This document shows positions 43,792 to 53,085 of a DNA stretch of 64,000 bases, in pieces. Positions within the stretch are counted from its first letter, which is position 1. Each line of letters opens with the position of its first letter. The translations under genes and the position numbers were made by a program. The stretch is from an uncultured Bacteroides sp. (GTDB lineage Bacteria; Bacteroidota; Bacteroidia; Bacteroidales; Bacteroidaceae): positions 62,001-126,000 of the forward strand of contig NZ_CAJUHF010000003.1 in the NCBI RefSeq assembly GCF_910585845.1, in the 5' to 3' direction. Under the pieces are notes generated by a model. The model was not told the origin of the DNA and did no database searches. It was given only the letters and a program-made list of their open reading frames with translations.

Positions 43792-45957
43792 ATGTATCAG
43801 AAAGGAGTGAAAATAAAACAGCATGACATTACCGATTGTGGAGCGGCTTGCCTGGCTTCCGTATGCGCTTACTATGGTTTGCGGTTTCCGGTAGCGCGAA
43901 TCAGGCAGTATGCATTTACCGACCAAAAGGGAACGAACATCTTGGGGCTGATTGAAGCCGCAGGCAAGTTGGGATTGTCTGCCAAGGGGGTAAAAGCGCA
44001 ATTTGAAGCTTTGCAGATAGTGCCCAAACCCGCTATCGCGCATGTGATTGTGCATGAAAGGTTGCAGCACTTCGTTGTGCTGTACAAAGCGGAGAAGGGG
44101 CGCGTCACCTACATGGATCCGGCAGACGGGCGGATGCACAAGGTGACGGACGATGAATTTGTGAACATGTGGACAGGAGTACTGGTTCTGATGGAACCGG
44201 AAGAGACCTTCCAAAAAGGAAACATGAAGACAAGCATGACCCGGAAATTCTTCTCCTTGCTGGCTCCGCACAAGAGTGTGATGGCGCAAGCCGTATTCGG
44301 AGCTTTGATATACAGCATCTTGGGGCTTTCCACTTCCATATATGTAGGGAAAATCACGGACTATGTGCTGGTAGATGAAAATGTCAACCTGCTCAACCTG
44401 ATGGGTGTGGTGATGATCATCGTTCTGCTACTACGCACATTTATCGGTGCCATGAAAAGCATCCTTGCCCTGAGGACCGGACAGCGGATTGATGCTGCCT
44501 TGATATTGGGCTACTATAAGCATCTGCTTACACTGCCGCAACAGTTCTTCGATACGATGCGTGTGGGCGAAATCATTTCGCGTGTGAACGATGCGGTAAA
44601 GATACGCAACTTCATCAACAATGTGTCGCTCGACCTGGTGGTGAACCTGATGATCCTGCTCTTCTCCGTCTGTCTGATGTTTGTCTATTCGTGGAAACTG
44701 GCACTCATCACGTTGGCATCCGCCCCGTTGTTCCTGCTCATCTTCCGGGGATTCAACCGGCTGAACAAGAAATACCAGCGTAGCATCATGGAGAGCAGTG
44801 CAGATCTGGAGGCCCAGTTGGTGGAGTCTATCAATTCGATTACCACCATCAAGCGTTTCGGCATCGAAGCATTTGCCAATCTGAAGACCGAATCGCGTTT
44901 CGTTCTTCTGCTGAAGAATACGTTCCACAGCATCTACGGCGCCATTATGGCACAGGGAGGCATACAATTTGTCTCTACCGCCATCACCATCGCCGTGCTG
45001 TGGGTGGGGAGCCTGCTGGTGATAGACCGGGAACTGACACCGGGCACCCTGATGGTGTTCTATTCCTTGATAAGCTACGTGGTTTCGCCCATCGGCTTTT
45101 TGATTTCTTCCAACCAGACCATTCAGGATGCCTTGATTGCCGCCGACCGCCTTTTCCAAATCATGGATTTGGAGCGCGAACAGGACGATAACCGGAAGAT
45201 AGTATTGAAGCCGGATATGATTGGGGATATCTCTTTTGAGGATGTTTTCTTCCGTTACGGTTCGCGTAAGGAGGTGTTCAAGGGGGTGAACCTGAAGATT
45301 GAGCAGGGAAAAACGACCGCCATCATAGGTGAAAGTGGTTCGGGCAAGACTACCTTGGTCTCGCTTCTCCAGCACATTTATCCTATCCAGTCGGGACGCA
45401 TTCGCATCGGTGATTATGATATTGAGCAGATTGACAACAGGAGCTTGCGCCGCCGGATAGGCACGGTGCCGCAGCAGATTGAACTGTTTGCCGGTACGGT
45501 GGCGGAGAATATTGCCATCGGTGATTTGAACCCGGACATGAAGCGGATTGTGGATTTGTCGGAGCAGTTGGGGCTGAAACAGTTCGTTGAGCGGCTTCCC
45601 AATGGGTATAATACGTACATCGGCGAGCACGGTGTTTCCTTGTCCGGCGACGAGCGGCAGCGCATCGCTATTGCCAGAGCCCTCTACAAAGAACCGGAAA
45701 TCCTGATTTTCGACGAGGCGACCTCTTCCTTGGATACTCCTTCTGAACGATATGTAAAGCAGACGCTGAAGGCTTTGGCACGGAAAGGGAAGACCGTCAT
45801 CATCATTGCTCACCGGTTGAATATGGTGAAGGAGGCCGACCGCGTAGTGGTGATTGACAGGGGAAAAGTGGTGGAGAACGGCACGCACCAGGAATTGTTC
45901 AGATTTGGCGGCATCTATAGTCGGTTGTGGACGGAACAGTTTGAGATATTGGATTGA
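43792..45957 (+). CDS. C39-peptidase ABC exporter for double-glycine peptides
   Basis: 721 aa. The N-terminal C39 peptidase has Cys16 (DITDCGAAC), His93 (LQHFVVLY) and Asp109 (YMDPADG), so it should be active. The transmembrane domain follows (about 160-435, six helices). The nucleotide-binding domain has Walker A GESGSGKTT (Lys519), Walker B ILIFDEATSSLD and H-loop IIIAHRL. The signature motif is LSGDERQR (617 on) rather than the usual LSGGQ/E. Such transporters cut a leader after Gly-Gly and export the peptide. The natural substrate in the window is the 41-aa precursor at 40406. The gene is convergent with nadD, 31 bp apart. Confidence 0.96.
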   Translation: MYQKGVKIKQHDITDCGAACLASVCAYYGLRFPVARIRQYAFTDQKGTNILGLIEAAGKLGLSAKGVKAQFEALQIVPKPAIAHVIVHERLQHFVVLYKAEKGRVTYMDPADGRMHKVTDDEFVNMWTGVLVLMEPEETFQKGNMKTSMTRKFFSLLAPHKSVMAQAVFGALIYSILGLSTSIYVGKITDYVLVDENVNLLNLMGVVMIIVLLLRTFIGAMKSILALRTGQRIDAALILGYYKHLLTLPQQFFDTMRVGEIISRVNDAVKIRNFINNVSLDLVVNLMILLFSVCLMFVYSWKLALITLASAPLFLLIFRGFNRLNKKYQRSIMESSADLEAQLVESINSITTIKRFGIEAFANLKTESRFVLLLKNTFHSIYGAIMAQGGIQFVSTAITIAVLWVGSLLVIDRELTPGTLMVFYSLISYVVSPIGFLISSNQTIQDALIAADRLFQIMDLEREQDDNRKIVLKPDMIGDISFEDVFFRYGSRKEVFKGVNLKIEQGKTTAIIGESGSGKTTLVSLLQHIYPIQSGRIRIGDYDIEQIDNRSLRRRIGTVPQQIELFAGTVAENIAIGDLNPDMKRIVDLSEQLGLKQFVERLPNGYNTYIGEHGVSLSGDERQRIAIARALYKEPEILIFDEATSSLDTPSERYVKQTLKALARKGKTVIIIAHRLNMVKEADRVVVIDRGKVVENGTHQELFRFGGIYSRLWTEQFEILD

Positions 45958-45988
45958 GTACGTTAACCTAACGATTTCCGGTTCTTCG

Positions 45989-46582
45989 TCACTTTTTAGT
46001 ATGAAACTCGGCGGACAATGCTTCGTAAACAGCCGGGTGAAGGAAGTAGCGGACATCTTTGCCTTCCTCCAATGCTTGCCGAATGAAAGTGGAGCTGATC
46101 TCGAAAACCGGAGAAGAAACCATTCTCACATTCGCAGGAAGCGAATCGGAGGAAATCGGATAGCCGGGGCGGGGGTAGACCAACAGGTGGTTTTCGGCTA
46201 TGATGCGCTCCGACTGATACCAACGCGGAAAAAGCTGCCAGTTGTCCGAACCGATAATCAGATAAAATTCCCGGTCCGGATGGCACGCTTTCAGCTTGTC
46301 CAGCGTATGGATGGTGTAGGAGGGGCGCGGCAAGGAGAACTCTATATCCGATGCCTTGAACTTGGGGTAGCCGGAAATGGCAAGCTGCACCAATTTCAAC
46401 CGGAATGCATCATCCATCAACTCGTCCTTCTCCTTCAGCGGATTGCGGGGGCTGACAAGAAACCATACTTCGTCCAGACCCTCATATTCGCACAGGTAGT
46501 TGGCGAGAGCCAGATGTCCGATGTGTACCGGGTTGAAAGAACCGCTGAAGATTCCGGTTCGCTTGGGTGCGCTGGTTGTCAT
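45989..46582 (-). CDS. nadD: Nicotinate-nucleotide adenylyltransferase
   Basis: 197 aa. The nucleotidyltransferase motif is IFSGSFNPVHIGHLALA and the C-terminal ISSTFIRQALEEG motif is present. It converts nicotinate mononucleotide and ATP to deamido-NAD in NAD synthesis. The ATG shares one base with the gmk stop (TAATG), so the two are translationally coupled. Confidence 0.97.
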   Translation of the reverse strand: MTTSAPKRTGIFSGSFNPVHIGHLALANYLCEYEGLDEVWFLVSPRNPLKEKDELMDDAFRLKLVQLAISGYPKFKASDIEFSLPRPSYTIHTLDKLKACHPDREFYLIIGSDNWQLFPRWYQSERIIAENHLLVYPRPGYPISSDSLPANVRMVSSPVFEISSTFIRQALEEGKDVRYFLHPAVYEALSAEFHTKK

Positions 46583-47151
46583 TATTGTTCCTTTTCTATA
46601 AATTCACTGACCACTTTCAGTGCATCAGCTTTAGCCTTCTCCAAATCGTCATTGACTACTACGACATCGAACTTGTCGGCAAACGTCAGTTCATATTCCG
46701 CTTTTGCCACGCGGGCTTCGATCACTTCGGCAGTATCCGTTCCGCGTCCTATCAGCCGCTTGCGCAGTTCTTCGACCGAAGGGGGCTGGATGAATACCGA
46801 CAAAGCGCGGTTGCCATAATACTTCTTTATATTGCAGCCGCCCACAACGTCCACATCGAAAACTACATTTTGTCCGGCTGCCAATTGCGTCTCCACTTGA
46901 GACTTCAATGTTCCGTAATAGCGGTCTTTGTATACCTCTTCGTATTCCAGAAATTCGTCATTGGCGATGCGTTGGCGGAATTCGTCGGGCGAGAGGAAGA
47001 AATATTCCACACCGTTCTGTTCCGTACCGCGCGGCGGACGGCTGGTGGCCGAACAGGAGAATGCCAGATTGAGGTTCTGCGTCAACAGATAGTTGATGAT
47101 GGTTGACTTGCCCGAACCTGAGGGGGCTGAAAATATAATAAGTTTACCCAT
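46582..47151 (-). CDS. gmk: Guanylate kinase
   Basis: 189 aa from the ATG at 47151; a GTG at 47160 would add three residues. P-loop FSAPSGSGKSTI and GMP-binding SRPPRGTEQNGVEYFF are present, with the usual length. It phosphorylates GMP to GDP. It is the middle gene of the yicC-gmk-nadD run. Confidence 0.97.
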   Translation of the reverse strand: MGKLIIFSAPSGSGKSTIINYLLTQNLNLAFSCSATSRPPRGTEQNGVEYFFLSPDEFRQRIANDEFLEYEEVYKDRYYGTLKSQVETQLAAGQNVVFDVDVVGGCNIKKYYGNRALSVFIQPPSVEELRKRLIGRGTDTAEVIEARVAKAEYELTFADKFDVVVVNDDLEKAKADALKVVSEFIEKEQ

Positions 47152-47227
47152 AGTTAGCACTTGTTATTAAAAACGTTTGAAAGAAATTTGCATATACCTT
47201 TGTGGTGTGCCGGTTGCGGCTTGGTTT

Positions 47228-48106
47228 TTACATCACGTTCAGTACTTGCTCCTTGATTTGTTCCAGTTCGTCCTTCATCTGCACAACGATCTTCTGCATC
47301 TCTGCATGATTGGACTTGCTGCCAAGTGTGTTGATCTCACGCCCCATCTCCTGAGCGATGAATCCGAGCTTTTTGCCTTGTCCACTCCCTTCTTCCATCG
47401 TGTGGATGAAATAATTCAGGTGATTGCTGAGGCGTTGCTTCTCTTCGTTGATATCCAGCTTCTCGATGTAGTAGATCAGTTCCTGTTCCAGGCGGTTCTT
47501 GTCATAGTCCACGCTGAGGGTCTTCTCCAGAGCATCGGTTATGCGGCATTTGATTTTTTCCACGCGTTCATTCTCGTAAGGGGTGACAGTGGATAACAGT
47601 TGGGTAATGTTGGCGATCTTCTCGCGGAATTTCTTTTCCAGAGCGGCACCTTCCTGTTTGCGGAAATCTACCAGGTCGCCGATGGCTTGAAGCATGGTGT
47701 CATGAACCACCTCCCATTCTTCCTCAGTCAGCTCCTGTGTTTCGTTTTTGGTCATCACGTCCGGTAGGCGGAGCAGTGTGGCGAACCAGTCTTCGGGAAC
47801 GGGGATGCCGGTGGCTTCGGAGATGGCGCGGATGCGTTCGTAATAGGCCACGACTACATCTTGGTTGATGGGTGTCATCAGTTCGCAGGTATCTTTCTTT
47901 TCAATCCACAGGCTGAAATCCACTTTTCCGCGTTCCAGTGCTTTAGCAATTCCATTACGGATCTCCATCTCCTTTTCCCGATAGAGGGAAGCGATGCGGG
48001 TGGATAAATCCAACGCTTTGCTATTGAGCGATTTTATTTCTACATTGATCTTTTTATCGGGTAATTCAACGGTTGCTTTGCCGTAACCCGTCATAGATTG
48101 TATCAT
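47228..48106 (-). CDS. yicC: YicC/YloC-family endoribonuclease-type protein
   Basis: 292 aa. N-terminal MIQSMTGYGKA and the segment IEIKSLNSK-like (VEIKSLNSKALDL), and C-terminal MGREINTLGSKSNHAEMQ, are the family hallmarks. YicC proteins are reported as endoribonucleases acting in RNA turnover. It is commonly next to gmk, as here. The promoter -7 TAATTTTG is on the minus strand at 48134-48127. Confidence 0.95.
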   Translation of the reverse strand: MIQSMTGYGKATVELPDKKINVEIKSLNSKALDLSTRIASLYREKEMEIRNGIAKALERGKVDFSLWIEKKDTCELMTPINQDVVVAYYERIRAISEATGIPVPEDWFATLLRLPDVMTKNETQELTEEEWEVVHDTMLQAIGDLVDFRKQEGAALEKKFREKIANITQLLSTVTPYENERVEKIKCRITDALEKTLSVDYDKNRLEQELIYYIEKLDINEEKQRLSNHLNYFIHTMEEGSGQGKKLGFIAQEMGREINTLGSKSNHAEMQKIVVQMKDELEQIKEQVLNVM

Positions 48107-48719
48107 AAGATTCTTTTAGTTTTCCGCAAAATTACATGAATATTTTCATTGGCGAAAATTATTCATGAAATAAGTGATGTCGGGCGTTGTCGGAATGGGC
48201 TTGGCAGGGAGGGAAATGAGGTTTGGCATGGGCATGCGAGTCCAACAATGCCAGTATAACGGGGGTGGTGTATACTCGATTAACGTCCGTTGACACTATC
48301 AGGCCAGAGTGTTAAAACTACGCCGCCGTTTTAACTCCGTTTCCCAAAGAACGAGGAGGTAACGACCCAGTACTGGCGACAGAGTGGTGAAAAACCAACG
48401 GAAAACCGGCGAAAAAAACGTCCGAACCATTAAGTTTATTTAACTGAATTCCGTGAACCGTTTTTCGACCGCAAGCCGGTGGAAGGGCTCATGTCGGGTG
48501 TCCGCCACCTTCGTCGCGCGGGTGACGGACGTCCTGTCGCACGCCTCCGCACTCCCCCGCACGGCAGCGGCCGCAGGAGGCGAATCGGAAAATGCTTCGC
48601 GCGATGCCGCAAGAAAAATGTTGAACCCCCTTCCGATTCGCTTGTGTATCTGAAAATAAACCTGTAAATTTGCCACTCTTAAAGCAAGAAAAAAGAAGCG
48701 GATAATAATAAAGTAAATT
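48107..48719. other. 613-bp divergent spacer with GC-rich structured segment
   Basis: It lies between divergent yicC and tsaB. Promoters: minus TAATTTTG (48134-48127) and plus TAAATTTG (48665-48672) with TTG at 48642-48644 (20-nt spacer). Between them are GTTAAAAC-n9-GTTTTAAC (48311-48335) and a markedly GC-rich stretch, about 48465-48600. The inverted repeat GCGAATCGGAA (48580-48590)/TTCCGATTCGC (48631-48641) encloses further pairing. Short frames through it look non-coding. It may be a structured RNA or a dispersed Bacteroides intergenic repeat. Confidence 0.5.
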
Positions 48720-49412
48720 ATGTCGTGCATTTTACATATTGAAACGTCCACCTCCGTGTGCTCCGTAGCCGTAAGTGAAGATGGACAGAATGTTTTTACG
48801 AAAGAAGATTTTAAAGGTCCTTCGCATGCAGTCTCATTAGGAGTATTTGTGGATGAAGCATTGTCGTTTGCCGACAGCCACGCGATGCCGTTGGATGCCG
48901 TGGCTGTCAGTTGCGGGCCAGGTTCCTATACCGGGCTTCGCATCGGCGTATCCATGGCAAAGGGCGTCTGCTACGGCCGCAACATCCCGCTGATCGGAAT
49001 TCCGACGCTGAAAGTGCAATGCGTGCCCGTGCTGCTCTATCATGACGAGCTTCCCGACGACGCATTACTCTGCCCGATGATCGACGCACGCCGCATGGAA
49101 GTATATGCAGCCGTCTACAACCGTGCCCTGACTCCGATACGCGACATCGCCGCCGACATTGTGGACGAGAATTCCTATCTGGAATATTTGGACCGGCATC
49201 CTGTATATTTCTTCGGAGACGGAGCGGAAAAGTGCAAAGTGAAGATCACGCATCCCAATGCGCACTTCATCGACAACATACACCCATTGGCAAAAATGAT
49301 GTTCCCGCTCGCAGAGAAAGCAATTGCAGAAAAAGACTTTAAGGATGTGGCCTATTTCGAGCCTTTCTATCTTAAAGAGTTTGTAGCTTCCCAACCCAAG
49401 AAGTTGCTCTGA
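48720..49412 (+). CDS. tsaB: tRNA threonylcarbamoyladenosine synthesis protein TsaB
   Basis: 230 aa. The ASKHA ATPase-like fold is shown by ILHIETSTSVCSVAVS and AVSCGPGSYTGLRIGVSMAKGVCYG, both typical of TsaB. It forms the TsaB-TsaD-TsaE complex that adds t6A at position 37 of ANN-decoding tRNAs. It is the first gene rightward of the structured spacer. Confidence 0.96.
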   Translation: MSCILHIETSTSVCSVAVSEDGQNVFTKEDFKGPSHAVSLGVFVDEALSFADSHAMPLDAVAVSCGPGSYTGLRIGVSMAKGVCYGRNIPLIGIPTLKVQCVPVLLYHDELPDDALLCPMIDARRMEVYAAVYNRALTPIRDIAADIVDENSYLEYLDRHPVYFFGDGAEKCKVKITHPNAHFIDNIHPLAKMMFPLAEKAIAEKDFKDVAYFEPFYLKEFVASQPKKLL

Positions 49413-49499
49413 TGGCATTACTATCGTTTCACTGCTTCTGCTTGTGAACTGATTATTCGATTCAAACACTAAAAATGTATAGTCTCAATTTAACCAAGT

Positions 49500-50120
49500 A
49501 TGCAATATAATACTCAACAGAAAAGGATGCCCTTGCCGGAATACGGACGAAGCATTCAGAACATGGTCAATCACGCTTTGACAATTGAAGATCGCGCCGA
49601 ACGCCAGCGTTGCGCCAATACCATTATCAATATAATGGGAAATATGTTCCCCCATCTGCGTGACGTACCCGATTTCAAGCATAAGTTGTGGGATCACTTG
49701 GCTATCATGTCCGACTTCCAACTGGATATCGACTATCCATACGAAATCATCCGCAAAGATAACCTGAATACCAAGCCGGAAGTAATTCCGTATCCCAGTA
49801 CGAAAATCCGCTATCGCCACTATGGCCGTACGCTGGAAGTACTGATAAAGAAAGCGATCGAGTTTCCCGAAGGTGAGGAGAAGCAGAATCTGGTTGCATT
49901 GATCTGCAATCACATGAAGAAAGACTTCATGACTTGGAACAAGGATACCGTAGACGATCGTAAGATTGCAGAAGACCTTGAAGAGTACTCTGATGGTAAG
50001 TTGCAAATGACGGATGATATTGTCCGGTTAATGGCAGAACGCATCAACCAGAATTATCGTCCGAGGATGAATAATCAGAATTTCCGGAAAGACAACCGAA
50101 ACAACAAACGGAAATACTGA
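49500..50120 (+). CDS. DUF4290-family protein
   Basis: 206 aa, soluble. The conserved DUF4290 pattern is visible: MQYNTQQKRMPLPEYGRSIQ, MFPHLRDVPDFKHKLWDHL and HYGRTLEVLIKKAIEFPEGEE. The C-terminus is basic and Asn/Arg-rich (after about 185), suggesting nucleic-acid contact (inference). The family is restricted to Bacteroidota and consistently sits before murA. Its function is unknown. Confidence 0.92.
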   Translation: MQYNTQQKRMPLPEYGRSIQNMVNHALTIEDRAERQRCANTIINIMGNMFPHLRDVPDFKHKLWDHLAIMSDFQLDIDYPYEIIRKDNLNTKPEVIPYPSTKIRYRHYGRTLEVLIKKAIEFPEGEEKQNLVALICNHMKKDFMTWNKDTVDDRKIAEDLEEYSDGKLQMTDDIVRLMAERINQNYRPRMNNQNFRKDNRNNKRKY

Positions 50121-50164
50121 TTGAGGTGGGAATTAGCAGTTCAATCTTTGATTTATAATTTATT

Positions 50165-51469
50165 ATGGCATCATTTGTAATTGAAGGAGGACATAGCCTA
50201 TCGGGCGATATTCATCCACAAGGAGCGAAAAACGAAGCATTGCAGATCATCTGTGCCACGCTGTTGACGGCTGAAGAGGTGACCGTACACAATATTCCGG
50301 ACATCTTAGACGTTAACAATCTCATCCAATTGATGCGTGACATGGGAGTATCAGTATCCAAAAAGGATATCGGGACATACACTTTCAAGGCGGAGAAGCC
50401 GGATCTGAACTATCTGGAGAGTGACGAATTCCTGAAGAAATGCTCCAGTCTGCGTGGATCGGTCATGCTTATCGGTCCGATGGTGGCGCGTTTCCATAAG
50501 GCGATGATATCCAAGCCGGGAGGAGACAAGATCGGACGTCGTCGTCTGGATACGCATTTTGTGGGTATACAGAACTTGGGAGCCTCTTTCTCCTACAATA
50601 CCGAACGTGAAGCCTATGAGATTTCCGCCGACGGATTGAAGGGTACTTATATGTTGCTGGATGAAGCCTCGGTTACGGGTACTGCCAATATCGTCATGGC
50701 TGCCGTACTGGCCAAAGGTACTACCACCATTTACAATGCTGCTTGCGAACCCTATCTGCAACAACTCTGCAAGATGCTGAACCGTATGGGTGCCAAGATA
50801 CACGGCATTGCCTCCAATCTGCTGACGATTGAGGGTGTGGATGAATTGCACGGTACGGAGCATACCATACTTCCTGATATGATCGAAGTGGGTAGCTTCA
50901 TTGGTATGGCGGCAATGACTCAAAGTGAACTGACCATTAAGAATGTATCTTACGAGAACTTAGGAATTATTCCCGAAAGTTTCCGGCGTCTTGGCATCAA
51001 ACTCGAACAGAGAGGGGATGATATTTATGTGCCTGCACAGGAGACGTATCAGATAGAATCGTTCATCGACGGTTCCATCATGACGATTGCCGATGCTCCG
51101 TGGCCCGGACTGACTCCCGACTTGCTGAGTGTGATGCTGGTTGTCGCTACGCAAGCTAAGGGTAGTGTGTTGATTCATCAGAAGATGTTCGAAAGCCGAT
51201 TGTTTTTTGTTGACAAACTGATCGATATGGGAGCGCAGATTATCCTTTGCGATCCTCACCGTGCAGTTGTTATCGGACATAATCATGCAATGCGCCTGCG
51301 GGGAGGCAAGATGACCTCACCGGATATACGTGCCGGAATAGCACTGCTTATTGCCGCCATGAGTGCCGAAGGAAGCAGCCGGATTCATAATATAGAGCAG
51401 ATAGACCGTGGTTATCAGGATATTGAAAGAAGGCTGAATGCCATTGGAGCAAGAATAACAAGAATATAA
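50165..51469 (+). CDS. murA: UDP-N-acetylglucosamine 1-carboxyvinyltransferase with Asp in place of active-site Cys
   Basis: 434 aa. EPT-fold motifs are GAKNEALQIICATLLT, LRGSVMLIGPMVARF, WPGLTPDLLSVMLVVATQA and DIRAGIALLIAAM. It adds enolpyruvate to UDP-GlcNAc, the first committed step of peptidoglycan synthesis. In the active-site loop, PGGDKIGRRRLDTH has Asp121 (codon GAC at 50525-50527) where Escherichia coli has Cys115, the residue alkylated by fosfomycin. Cys-to-Asp MurA proteins (for example in Mycobacterium and Chlamydia) are functional and fosfomycin-resistant. Confidence 0.97.
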   Translation: MASFVIEGGHSLSGDIHPQGAKNEALQIICATLLTAEEVTVHNIPDILDVNNLIQLMRDMGVSVSKKDIGTYTFKAEKPDLNYLESDEFLKKCSSLRGSVMLIGPMVARFHKAMISKPGGDKIGRRRLDTHFVGIQNLGASFSYNTEREAYEISADGLKGTYMLLDEASVTGTANIVMAAVLAKGTTTIYNAACEPYLQQLCKMLNRMGAKIHGIASNLLTIEGVDELHGTEHTILPDMIEVGSFIGMAAMTQSELTIKNVSYENLGIIPESFRRLGIKLEQRGDDIYVPAQETYQIESFIDGSIMTIADAPWPGLTPDLLSVMLVVATQAKGSVLIHQKMFESRLFFVDKLIDMGAQIILCDPHRAVVIGHNHAMRLRGGKMTSPDIRAGIALLIAAMSAEGSSRIHNIEQIDRGYQDIERRLNAIGARITRI

Positions 51470-51492
51470 TATATACATATATATAAGGTAAG

Positions 51493-52029
51493 ATGATAAG
51501 AAGAGAAGAGGTATATAAGATAGGAATGTTCAATAGGCCTCATGGCATTCATGGGGAATTGTCGTTCACATTCACCGATGATATTTTCGATCGGATAGAA
51601 GCGGAATACCTCATTTGTCTGTTGGATGGCATCTTCGTACCTTTCTATTTGGAGGAGTATAGGTTTCGTTCCGATTCCACCGCGTTGGTGAAACTAGAAG
51701 GAGTGGATACGGCGGAACGTGCAAGGATGTTCACCAATGTAGAAGTTTATTTTCCCGTCAGTCATGTCGAAGATAACGAAACTGGCGATCTTACGTGGGA
51801 TTATTTCATCGGTTTCCGCATGGAAGATGTAAATCATGGAAACTTAGGCGAAGTGACGGGAGTGGATACCACAACCATCAATACTTTGTTTGTTGTAGAC
51901 CATCAGGGAGAAGAATTGCTGATCCCTGCGCAAGAAGAGTTCATTGTTGACATCAACAAGGAGAGCAGAACTATCAGAATGGAACTGCCACAAGGACTGA
52001 TGGCACTGGATGAAGCAGAAGAAGTGTGA
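51493..52029 (+). CDS. rimM: Ribosome maturation factor RimM
   Basis: 178 aa. N-terminal RimM domain (VYKIGMFNRPHGIHGELSFTF) and PRC-barrel C-terminal domain (LTWDYFIGFRMEDVNHGNLGE; EELLIPAQEEFIVDI). It assists 30S head maturation by binding S19. It is 23 bp after murA. Confidence 0.96.
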   Translation: MIRREEVYKIGMFNRPHGIHGELSFTFTDDIFDRIEAEYLICLLDGIFVPFYLEEYRFRSDSTALVKLEGVDTAERARMFTNVEVYFPVSHVEDNETGDLTWDYFIGFRMEDVNHGNLGEVTGVDTTTINTLFVVDHQGEELLIPAQEEFIVDINKESRTIRMELPQGLMALDEAEEV

Positions 52030-52103
52030 AACGAAAAGTTAAAAAGTGACAGACAGATAAGTAACTAACGGATAGATAAGTAACTGGCAGATAACTAACG
52101 GAT

Positions 52104-52964
52104 ATGGTGAAGAAGAAACGGCATTTAGCCTTTTGGAGTAATATTAAGTTCAAATATAAACTGACCATTATCAACGAGAATACACTCGAAGAGATGATCG
52201 GTATCCGTGTATCCAAACTGAATGGCATCTCCGTGTTGCTTTCTGTGTTGACCGTGTTGTTTCTGATAGCTTCTGCCATCATTGCTTTCACACCTTTGCG
52301 CAACTATCTGCCGGGGTATATGAACAGTGACGTACGTGCCCAGGTCGTAGAGAACGCTCTGCGTGTCGATTCACTTCAACAGTTAGTGGATCGTCAGAAC
52401 ATGTATATCATGAATATACAGGATATCTTTCGCGGAACAGTACGTATTGATACGGTGCATTCCATTGATTCACTGACCACTGTTCGCGAAGATTCATTGA
52501 TGGAGCGTACACAGCGTGAGATAGATTTCCGGAAGCAATATGAAGAGACGGAAAAATACAACCTGACCAGCATCACTTCTCGTCCCAATATAGAAGGAAT
52601 GATATTCTATCGCCCCACGAGAGGGATGATTACGGATCGCTATAATGCAGATAAAAAGCATTACGGTACGGATATCGCCGCTAATCCCGGTGAAAGCGTG
52701 CTTGCTACGCTGGACGGTACAGTCATACTGAGTACTTATACAGCCGAAACCGGATATGTGATAGAAGTACAGCACAATCAGGATTTCATATCCGTATACA
52801 AGCATTGCGGTTCTCTGCTGAAACAGGAAGGCGACATTGTGCAAGCCGGAGAAGCCATAGCTTTGGTAGGAAATAGTGGTCAGTTGACCACCGGTCCGCA
52901 CTTACACTTTGAACTGTGGCACAAAAGGCGTGCAGTGAATCCGGAAAAATATATTGTGTTTTAA
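52104..52964 (+). CDS. M23-family (LytM-type) cell-wall peptidase, membrane-anchored
   Basis: 286 aa. One membrane helix (about 37-58) is followed by a periplasmic coiled coil (about 75-150) and a C-terminal M23 domain with HYGTDIAANPG, GYVIEVQHNQDFISVYKH and the HLHFELW metal motif. All zinc-site residues are present, so it should be an active D,D-endopeptidase or an activator of amidases. A short run of related direct repeats (GATAAGTAAC-like) lies in the 74-bp gap before it. Confidence 0.9.
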   Translation: MVKKKRHLAFWSNIKFKYKLTIINENTLEEMIGIRVSKLNGISVLLSVLTVLFLIASAIIAFTPLRNYLPGYMNSDVRAQVVENALRVDSLQQLVDRQNMYIMNIQDIFRGTVRIDTVHSIDSLTTVREDSLMERTQREIDFRKQYEETEKYNLTSITSRPNIEGMIFYRPTRGMITDRYNADKKHYGTDIAANPGESVLATLDGTVILSTYTAETGYVIEVQHNQDFISVYKHCGSLLKQEGDIVQAGEAIALVGNSGQLTTGPHLHFELWHKRRAVNPEKYIVF

Positions 52965-53085
52965 CAATTGACGAGAAGTAACTATGATATTCAAAATAAC
53001 CCTATACGTAAATCATCAATGTTTCTGTTGCTTAAGCCAAACTCTGAAATATCGTAAGCACAGGACATAAATTGCAAGTATACAG

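Noticed and set aside
45962..45975. GTTAACCTAACGAT, resembling the start of operators A-D
   Set aside because: Only the first 7-mer matches; there are no further repeats at 11 bp, no -7 element, and it lies between convergent genes.
44431..46056. 541-codon minus-strand frame
   Set aside because: Antisense to the C39 ABC exporter with its conserved ATPase motifs; no domain seen in the antisense product.
48440..48751. 103-codon minus-strand frame in the yicC/tsaB spacer
   Set aside because: Overlaps the tsaB start and promoter; composition follows the GC-rich structured DNA. Kept as a possible repeat, not as a gene.
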